A model generated the notes under the pieces. The model worked only from the letters and a program-made list of their open reading frames with translations. It was not told the origin of the DNA and ran no database searches. Positions 4,908-9,998 of a DNA stretch of 9,998 bases are shown in pieces. How positions within the stretch are numbered: position 1 is the stretch's first letter; each line of letters begins with the position of its first letter. Where the stretch lies: positions 1 through 9,998 of the forward strand of contig JALWTJ010000563.1 in assembly GCA_027082895.1 (NCBI GenBank). Reading direction: 5' to 3'. A program made the translations under genes and the position numbers. This stretch comes from Hyphomicrobiales bacterium. Lineage in GTDB: Bacteria; Pseudomonadota; Alphaproteobacteria; Rhizobiales; Devosiaceae.

Positions 4908-5933
4908 ATGTCCCCAAATCCCGTTCTGGCTCATCTGGTGCGCAACAACTGGATGGAAAACCGCTATCGCGGAGCTTTCTGCGTGGCCGACCCTTCCGGC
5001 AGGATCCTCTGGTCCGCCGGAGATATCGTGCGGGACATTTTCCCCCGCTCTGCGCTCAAGTCCCTGCAGTCCGTTGCCCTGTTCCGGTCGGGGGCGGTGG
5101 AACGGTTCGCCCTTGATTCCCTGGATATCGCCATTGCCAGCGCTTCCCATCTGGGTGAACCCGAACATGTGCGTGCCGTCCGCAATTTTCTGGAAAAGAT
5201 CGGCTGTTCAGAGGATGATTTTGAATGCGGCAGCCATCCCCCGACGGACCGGACGGCGCGAAAGGCACTGGCCGCAAGCGGCGTTTCCCCTTCACAGGTA
5301 CACAATAACTGCTCGGGCAAGCATGCCGGCATGCTCGCAGTGGCCCGGGCCCTCGATGTGCCGGTCAAGGGCTATTCGCGCCCCGACCATCCGGTGCAAA
5401 AGCTCGTTCGGGCCTGTATTCAGGACGTTGCAGGGGTGGAACTGGCGGCGGAGAAATGCGGCACTGACGGCTGCTCGCTGCCTGCCTGGGCCCTGTCCCT
5501 TCACGCATTGGCCACCGGTTTTGCCCGCGCGGCAACGGGTGAAGGACTGTCGGAGCAGACCGCAGCGGCGACCCGTGCCATTGTCGGGGCGGCCACCTCC
5601 CATCCCTTCCTGATTGCGGGAACCGATGCCTTTGATACCGATGCCATGGCGGCCTTTGGCGGAAATCTCATGTCCAAGGGCGGCGCCGAAGGCGTCTTTT
5701 GCGGTTCCCTTCCACAACTCGGTCTGGGATATGCCCTGAAATGCGACGATGGCAACATGCAGGCTGCCGAAACCATGGCCGCCCGCCTGTTGCTGGAAAT
5801 TGCCCGGCCGGATGAACGCCAGAAAGCGTTTCTCTTGGCGCGCAGCCAAAAGACCCTGAAGAACTGGCGGGGCCTTGAAGTGGCAACCCTTCAGGCTGTG
5901 GGGTTCGGGCATCTGGCTGACCCTGATGCCTGA
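4908..5933 (+). CDS. ansA: L-asparaginase, Rhizobium etli AnsA type (Asparaginase_II family)
   Basis: This encodes 341 residues. The enzyme hydrolyses L-asparagine to aspartate and ammonia. It belongs to the family of the thermolabile R. etli enzyme, unrelated to E. coli AnsA/AnsB; no signal peptide is seen, so it is cytoplasmic. Known active-site residues of the R. etli enzyme (as I recall them) fall at the same numbers here: Ser48 and Lys51 in FPRSALK, Ser80 in ASASH, Cys135 and Lys138 in NNCSGKH, and Cys189 in DGCSLP. Cys135, Lys138 and Cys189 would form the zinc site. Further family landmarks are VRNNWMENRYRGAF at the start, SHLGEPEHV, GYSRPDHPVQ and GGNLMSKGGAEGVF near 251-264. The length is normal for the family. 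The ribosome binding site lies within a terminator-like hairpin, suggesting conditional expression. The gene converges on the next gene with a 32-base gap. Confidence 0.95.
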   Translation: MSPNPVLAHLVRNNWMENRYRGAFCVADPSGRILWSAGDIVRDIFPRSALKSLQSVALFRSGAVERFALDSLDIAIASASHLGEPEHVRAVRNFLEKIGCSEDDFECGSHPPTDRTARKALAASGVSPSQVHNNCSGKHAGMLAVARALDVPVKGYSRPDHPVQKLVRACIQDVAGVELAAEKCGTDGCSLPAWALSLHALATGFARAATGEGLSEQTAAATRAIVGAATSHPFLIAGTDAFDTDAMAAFGGNLMSKGGAEGVFCGSLPQLGLGYALKCDDGNMQAAETMAARLLLEIARPDERQKAFLLARSQKTLKNWRGLEVATLQAVGFGHLADPDA

Positions 5934-5965
5934 TCGGGCCGACACAGAGGAAGACCTTCGCCTTT

Positions 5966-7318
5966 TCAGCCGTCCGAATTGTTGCTGACAGACAGTTGCG
6001 GGTAGCGCCCGGCGTCCCGGATCAGATCGACCGATACCAGCTTTTCCCATTCCATGGCTCCAAGAGCGCTGCGCCGCGCTCCGCTGATCTGATTGCCCGA
6101 GATACGGGCATTTCCGGCCCCGTCAGCCACGCTTACCCCGATGCCGATATCCACGTCGCGCACCAGATTGTTCGTCACCATCACATCACGCAGAAACGGT
6201 CCCCAGCCCGCGGCAATTCCGATACCGGGAACCTTTTCCACCACGTTGCCCGCAATGGCGCTGTCCGCTTCTGCCAGTATCCCGACCGGCCGCGTGTCCG
6301 GGTTGGTGGGAGAAAAGGGCAGGATGTTGCGCACGATATTATCGGAGCACACCGCCAGCCGTCCCCCGTCATCAAAATTGGTCATGGAAATGCCCGTGGC
6401 CGCCCCGTCCACCAGATTGCCCGATATGATGGAGCCGGAAAAGGCGAACTCGGAAAAGATCGCCACCTCGGAACTGTCGGTGCACTGGTTGCCGCGAATG
6501 ATGGTGTTGTTGGTGGAATTGGCCCGGATGGCCGAAAGGGCACACCCGGTAATGGTATTGTCCGCTACCACCACCTCGTCGGCCTGAAAGATGTTGATGC
6601 CGTTGCCATTCTGCCCGTCCCCCCAGTCGCTTTTGACGTCTGAAACCGTGTTGGCGGTCACGATGCTGCCATCCCGGCCGTTTTCGTAGCGCCACACCCG
6701 GATGCCCCCGTTTCCCATGCCCGTAAAACGGTTACCCGAAATCAGCACGGCAGAACTGTCCTGAACGTGCAGGCCGACAAAGCCCAGCCCGGAGAAGTCG
6801 CAGTCCCGGACACGTCCGGAACAGCGCTCCAGCCACACCCCGTTCCCCTCGAACCGGCGGAAGGCGCAATCGGCAATGGTGACATTGGTGCATGCCTCCA
6901 GATAGATCAGATGGGCGTCTTCACGTCGTTCCGTGGGGGATTGCTGTTCGAAGCCGAGTCCTTCGATCGTCAGACTGTTCTGTTCACTGGCCACCAGGAC
7001 GGAAGCACTGCCCGGCGCAACCAGAATGCTGGCGCCCGGCACCCCCACCATGCGGCATCCGGACGGCACCCGCACCTCCTGCACCATATAGCGGCCCGCG
7101 CCGATCACCAGCGCGAACCCCAGCCGCGCCGCATCATCCAGCGCGTTCTGCAACAGGTCGGACTGATCACTGGTGGAGTCCGGGACCAGCCCGTAAAGGC
7201 GTCCGTCAAGAAATCCCCCCGCCACCTGGGCACGGCCCGCTCCCGGCAGCAGAGCCAGCCCGCTGCCCGCGCCGATACCCGCACCAAGCCGTGCCAGAAA
7301 TGAACGTCGCCGCATCAT
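5966..7318 (-). CDS. Tat-exported right-handed beta-helix repeat protein (TIGR03808-like)
   Basis: This encodes 450 residues. The N-terminus MMRRRSFLARLGAGIGAGSGLALLPGAGRA carries a twin-arginine motif (RRSFL) and a hydrophobic region, with likely cleavage after Ala30, so the folded protein is exported to the periplasm. The mature part is built of repeated short beta turns with the ladder pattern seen in pectate-lyase-like helices: ISGNRFTG, VTANTVSD, VADNTITG, IRGNQCTD, ISGNLVDG, IAGNVVEK, VTNNLVRD and ISGNQISG, with Asn stacking at equivalent positions. This matches the family of twin-arginine-translocated uncharacterised repeat proteins. No catalytic Asp/Arg set of a known polysaccharide lyase is apparent to me, so substrate and role are unknown. 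Two consecutive ATG codons begin the gene; GGACGG lies just upstream. Confidence 0.88.
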   Translation of the reverse strand: MMRRRSFLARLGAGIGAGSGLALLPGAGRAQVAGGFLDGRLYGLVPDSTSDQSDLLQNALDDAARLGFALVIGAGRYMVQEVRVPSGCRMVGVPGASILVAPGSASVLVASEQNSLTIEGLGFEQQSPTERREDAHLIYLEACTNVTIADCAFRRFEGNGVWLERCSGRVRDCDFSGLGFVGLHVQDSSAVLISGNRFTGMGNGGIRVWRYENGRDGSIVTANTVSDVKSDWGDGQNGNGINIFQADEVVVADNTITGCALSAIRANSTNNTIIRGNQCTDSSEVAIFSEFAFSGSIISGNLVDGAATGISMTNFDDGGRLAVCSDNIVRNILPFSPTNPDTRPVGILAEADSAIAGNVVEKVPGIGIAAGWGPFLRDVMVTNNLVRDVDIGIGVSVADGAGNARISGNQISGARRSALGAMEWEKLVSVDLIRDAGRYPQLSVSNNSDG

Positions 7319-7354
7319 TGTACCCGTCCGTCAGATTGCTGGAATGACGGGGCC

Positions 7355-7360
7355 ATTATG
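7355..7360 (-). promoter_or_regulatory. Possible extended -10 promoter of the Tat-exported protein gene
   Basis: On the minus strand, CATAAT (7360-7355) is preceded by TGC, an extended -10 arrangement, with no good -35 box at the usual distance. A start near 7348 would leave a leader of about 30 bases before the ATG at 7318. An eight-base inverted repeat, ATGGCACA (7358-7365) and TGTGCCAT (7412-7419), lies over and upstream of it. Confidence 0.35.
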
Positions 7361-7448
7361 GCACAGGATCGTCCACTTGCCGTCAGCTTCCCGCAAAGCT
7401 GGTAAACGGGATGTGCCATGCGGGCGGGCAGATGGCATGTGTGGGCGT

Positions 7449-7775
7449 TCAGGTCCGGGAGATGGAAACGGCGGTGCCGGTGGCCGTCACCATGAGCATG
7501 GCGCCCCGGCCCCCGATGGTTTCATAGTCGAAGGATACCCCCACGACGGCGTTTGCACCCAGCAGCTTGGCCCGGTCCGTCATTTCCGTCAGCGTGCTGG
7601 CTCGCGCCGTTTCCAGCACCTGTTCATAGGCTCCCGAGCGTCCCCCCACATAGTCGGTGACGGTAGCCAGCACGTCCCGGAACACGTTGGCTCCGGAAAT
7701 GGTTTCCCCCGTAACCACGCCGAAATATTCGTCAATGGCGTAGCCCTGCAATGTGTCCGTGGTGCTGATCAGCAT
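7449..7775 (-). CDS. YbjQ/UPF0145 family protein
   Basis: From the ATG at 7775 this encodes 108 residues. The sequence begins MLISTTDTLQGYAIDEYFGVVTGETISGANVFRDVLATVTDYVGGRSGAYEQ, the standard UPF0145 (YbjQ, DUF74) opening. It continues with RASTLTEMTDRAKLLGANAVVGVSFDYETIGG and an MVTATGTAV strand near the end, so the whole small domain is present. The family forms pentameric rings in crystal structures and has been called a putative heavy-metal-binding domain, but no reaction is established. A longer reading to 7808 would use TTG without a ribosome binding site, while AAGGG lies six bases before the chosen ATG. It diverges from the HerA-like gene across a 191-base gap, and a weak six-base hairpin follows its stop. 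Confidence 0.9.
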   Translation of the reverse strand: MLISTTDTLQGYAIDEYFGVVTGETISGANVFRDVLATVTDYVGGRSGAYEQVLETARASTLTEMTDRAKLLGANAVVGVSFDYETIGGRGAMLMVTATGTAVSISRT

Positions 7776-7906
7776 TCCCCGCCCTTTCCGGTACCAGTTC
7801 AAGGCCAACAGATAGGCATCCCGAACCGTTTCGCCAAGGGGGTGCAGCGCCGCGCCTGCCGGGAGGGCATCGCCATGGGAGCTGTCTGCCTTGCGCGGTT
7901 TTCACC

Positions 7907-7936
7907 TTGTGGCAGGGGGGATCAAGCCGCTATAAG
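7907..7936 (+). promoter_or_regulatory. Probable promoter of the HerA-like gene
   Basis: TTGTGG (7907-7912) and TATAAG (7931-7936) are separated by 18 bases. The -10 box matches five of six positions and stands out in this GC-rich gap. Transcription would begin near 7943, about 24 bases before the ATG at 7967, with GGAG at 7953-7956 in between. Confidence 0.5.
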
Positions 7937-7966
7937 GGCGCGACAAATTGGCGGAGACTTGAGTTC

Positions 7967-9418
7967 ATGTTGAAGGATAATCGCGTTTACCTGGGAACCA
8001 GCACCCACGGGGAATATCTGCCCCTGAAATATGCCAACCGGCATGGCCTGATTACCGGGGCCACGGGCACCGGAAAGACCGTTTCCCTGCAGATCATGGC
8101 CGAGGGCTTTTCCCGTGCCGGAGTTCCGGTGTTCTGCGCCGACGTGAAGGGGGACCTGTCCGGGCTGTGCATGAAGGGTACCAGCAAGGACTTCCTTGAA
8201 AAGCGCGCCCGGGATATCGGCTTCGACGATTACGAATATGACAGTTTTCCCACCATCTTCTGGGACCTGCTGGGGCGGCAGGGCCATCCGGTGCGCACCA
8301 CCGTTTCCGACATGGGCCCCCTGCTGTTTTCCCGCATGCTCGATCTCAACCCCACCCAGGAAGGGATCATCAACATCCTGTTCAAGATTGCCGATGACGA
8401 GGGCATGCTGCTGCTCGACCTGAAGGACGTGCGCGCCCTGCTGGTGGAAATGGGAGAAAGATCAAGGGAAATTTCCCTGACCTATGGCAATGTGTCCGCC
8501 GCCTCCATTGGTGCCATCCAGCGCGCCCTGCTGGTGCTGGAGCAGCAGAATGGTGACCTGTTTTTCGGCGAGCGGGCGCTGGACATTGCCGACCTCATGC
8601 GCACGGACCGGGACGGGCGCGGCTTCATTTCCATTCTCGCCGCCGATGAACTGATGATGTCGCCGCGCCTTTATTCCACCTTCCTGCTCTGGCTTCTTTC
8701 CGAACTGTTCGAGGAGTTGCCCGAAGTGGGCAATCCGGACAAGCCGAGGCTGGTATTCTTCTTTGACGAGGCCCATCTGTTGTTCGACGAAGCGCCCAAA
8801 ATACTGCTTCAGAAGATCGAACAGGTGGTCAAGCTGGTGCGTTCCAAGGGGGTAGGGGTCTATTTCGTCACCCAGAACCCCGCCGACATGCCCGATGCGG
8901 TGCTGGCACAGCTGGGCAACCGGGTGCAGCACGCCCTGCGCGCCTATACGCCCCGTGAAAGAAAGGCCGTGCGCGCCGCCGCCGAAACGTTCCGGCCCAA
9001 CCCCGCCTTCGACACCGAGGAGGTGATAACCCAGCTTGGCGTGGGCGAGGCCCTTGTCTCCACCCTTGAGGCCAAGGGTGTGCCCTCCATGGTCGGGCGG
9101 ACCATGATGCGCCCCCCGTCTTCCCGCATGGGCCCCATCGAGATGTCGGAGCGAAAATCCGTGATGCGAAACAGTCCGGTGCAAGGGCTGTATGATGATA
9201 TCATTGACAGGGAATCCGCCTTCGAGGTGCTCAAGGAACGGGCACAAAGGAAGATGAAGGAAGAGGAGGAGGTGCGGCCCCCGAAACGTTCCAACCGCCG
9301 CTCATCCCGCCAGAGCGTAACCGAAACCGCGGTCAAGCAACTGGCCCGGACCGTTGCCCGATCGCTGGGAAATTCGCTGGTGCGAGGCATTCTTGGCAGT
9401 CTGCGCCGGGGCAGGTGA
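7967..9418 (+). CDS. HerA-like P-loop ATPase (DUF853, YjgR type)
   Basis: This encodes 483 residues. It is a cytoplasmic ATPase of the HerA/FtsK superfamily, known for pumping or unwinding DNA in hexameric rings; the cellular role of the DUF853 branch is not established. The order matches the family: N-terminal LGTSTHGEYLPLKYANRHGLI, Walker A GATGTGKT at residues 31-38, FCADVKGDLSGL soon after, Walker B with LVFFFDEAH (Asp267-Glu268), then FVTQNPADMPDAVLAQLGNRVQHALRAYTPRE with the conserved Gln and Arg of this group. The final roughly 60 residues are highly charged and basic (KEEEEVRPPKRSNRRSSRQ), a likely flexible nucleic-acid-binding tail. The ATG at 7967 fits the family's usual start; an upstream in-frame extension lacks support. 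A Rossmann-fold gene begins about 19 bases after its stop. Confidence 0.93.
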   Translation: MLKDNRVYLGTSTHGEYLPLKYANRHGLITGATGTGKTVSLQIMAEGFSRAGVPVFCADVKGDLSGLCMKGTSKDFLEKRARDIGFDDYEYDSFPTIFWDLLGRQGHPVRTTVSDMGPLLFSRMLDLNPTQEGIINILFKIADDEGMLLLDLKDVRALLVEMGERSREISLTYGNVSAASIGAIQRALLVLEQQNGDLFFGERALDIADLMRTDRDGRGFISILAADELMMSPRLYSTFLLWLLSELFEELPEVGNPDKPRLVFFFDEAHLLFDEAPKILLQKIEQVVKLVRSKGVGVYFVTQNPADMPDAVLAQLGNRVQHALRAYTPRERKAVRAAAETFRPNPAFDTEEVITQLGVGEALVSTLEAKGVPSMVGRTMMRPPSSRMGPIEMSERKSVMRNSPVQGLYDDIIDRESAFEVLKERAQRKMKEEEEVRPPKRSNRRSSRQSVTETAVKQLARTVARSLGNSLVRGILGSLRRGR

Positions 9419-9437
9419 TCCGCAATGGAGCGTGCGC

Positions 9438-9998
9438 GTGCATATCCGATCCATGACAGCCAGACAGGGCAGGGCCGTTGAAATGCTGGATACCGGTTCC
9501 CCCATCATTGGTGTCTTTGCTTCCGATCAGGGCCCCGGAGACGCGGCCCGTACCGCCATCATGTCCGACACCGGCAACATGCTGGCCCGCAACGGGGCAA
9601 CCCTGCTGGCTCTGGCGGAAGGCGACGTGGTGCCCCTGCCCCTGCTCAGCAGCGCCCTTGCTGCCGGGGGAAAGGTGGAACTGGTGTGCGACAAGCCCTA
9701 TAATTTGCCCCCGACCCTCAAGGACAGCAGTATCACCATCATTCCGGACCGGCTGGAGCGCACCCGTTCCATGGCCCGGCGGGCTGATTGCTATGTGATC
9801 CTGCCCGGCTCCCTCACCTCGGCCACCAGCCACTTCCTGTCCATTTCGGACCAGAAGTCCAGCCCCCCCATGGTGTTCCTCAACCAGAACCGGGCTTTCG
9901 AGATAGTACGCGGATTTTCCGCCGACGTGTTCGTGCACACGTTCCCCAAGGCCCACAGGCAGGTTCTTTTCGCCGAAACGGTGGAAGAGATATGGCCC
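9438..9998 (+). CDS. LOG/SLOG-like Rossmann-fold protein (partial, runs off the window)
   Basis: The frame is open for 187 codons to the last base. The fold pattern resembles LOG nucleoside phosphoribohydrolases and the wider SLOG group: a first strand IIGVFASD with a Gly-rich turn QGPGDAA, helix TGNMLARNGATLLALAEGD, strand KVELV, then RTRSMARRADCYVILPGSLTSATSHFL and PMVFLNQNR. Where LOG enzymes have PGGxGTxxE, this reads PGSLTSATSH (123-132), lacking the second Gly pair and the catalytic Glu. It may therefore bind a nucleotide without the LOG reaction. GTG at 9438 has GGAG seven bases upstream; ATG at 9453 or 9483 are alternatives. It is probably co-transcribed with the HerA-like gene. The family call is from pattern similarity only; the coding call is firmer. 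Confidence 0.68.
   Translation, partial: MHIRSMTARQGRAVEMLDTGSPIIGVFASDQGPGDAARTAIMSDTGNMLARNGATLLALAEGDVVPLPLLSSALAAGGKVELVCDKPYNLPPTLKDSSITIIPDRLERTRSMARRADCYVILPGSLTSATSHFLSISDQKSSPPMVFLNQNRAFEIVRGFSADVFVHTFPKAHRQVLFAETVEEIWP

Noticed and set aside
4867..5613. 248-residue plus-strand frame overlapping asparaginase
   Set aside because: It is a shadow of the asparaginase gene, Pro/Arg/Ser-rich and without domain pattern; the other frame carries a complete known enzyme.
5934..5965. Bidirectional terminator between the convergent asparaginase and beta-helix genes
   Set aside because: Only a four-base GAAG/CTTC dyad is present; it is too weak to call.
7400..7448. Terminator of the UPF0145 gene (TGCCAT/ATGGCA dyad on the minus strand)
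   Set aside because: The stem is only six bases with a 12-base loop and three T several bases later; it is insufficient on its own.
8462..9247. 261-residue minus-strand frame opposite the HerA-like gene
   Set aside because: It is rich in His and Gly, as expected from the antisense of a GC-rich gene, with no recognisable domain or start signal.
1..9998. Mobile elements, CRISPR arrays, integrase attachment sites beside the two tRNA genes
   Set aside because: No transposase, integrase, spaced repeats or partial tRNA duplicate is visible. The repeat at tRNA-Pro is inverted and directly flanking, unlike an attachment-site duplication.

Overview
The window is GC-rich bacterial chromosomal DNA (about 60% GC by eye). 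Gene content fits an alphaproteobacterium. It has a Rhizobium etli-type L-asparaginase, a Tat-exported repeat protein of a family known mainly from Alphaproteobacteria, a DUF853 HerA-like ATPase, and tRNA genes with an encoded CCA end. I cannot name a genus. I see no insertion sequence, prophage, CRISPR array or integrase, and codon use looks even throughout, so this reads as core rather than accessory DNA.

Layout. Bases 1-66 hold the probable tail of an unidentified gene, followed by a small methionine-rich four-helix membrane protein (85-522). Two divergent tRNA genes follow: tRNA-Pro(CGG) on the minus strand and tRNA-Gln(UUG) on the plus strand, with promoter-like elements between them. 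From 1157 to 3375 lies a compact operon: an autoregulation-type promoter/operator, a YtrA-type GntR repressor, an ABC ATPase and its ABC-2 permease, with overlapping genes. A DUF4386-like membrane protein (3497-4057) follows. Bases 4058-4438 carry no gene but hold two strong hairpins.

A small secreted SH3-domain protein (4439-4771) precedes the asparaginase gene (4908-5933). The asparaginase Shine-Dalgarno sequence lies inside the 3' arm of a terminator-like hairpin whose T-run directly abuts the start codon. This is the most striking regulatory arrangement in the window. On the minus strand are a Tat-exported parallel beta-helix protein (5966-7318) and a YbjQ/UPF0145 protein (7449-7775). Divergent from the latter are the HerA-like ATPase (7967-9418) and, 19 bases on, the start of a Rossmann-fold protein resembling the LOG/SLOG family but lacking its usual catalytic motif (9438 to the window end).

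How the genes work together. The GntR repressor very probably controls its own ABC transporter. Asparaginase would release ammonia and aspartate from asparagine. The ATPase and the LOG-like protein are probably co-transcribed, but their joint role is unknown. Nothing is a proven new system. The best leads are the asparaginase leader hairpin, the tRNA-Pro leader/trailer pairing, and the HerA-like/LOG-like gene pair.
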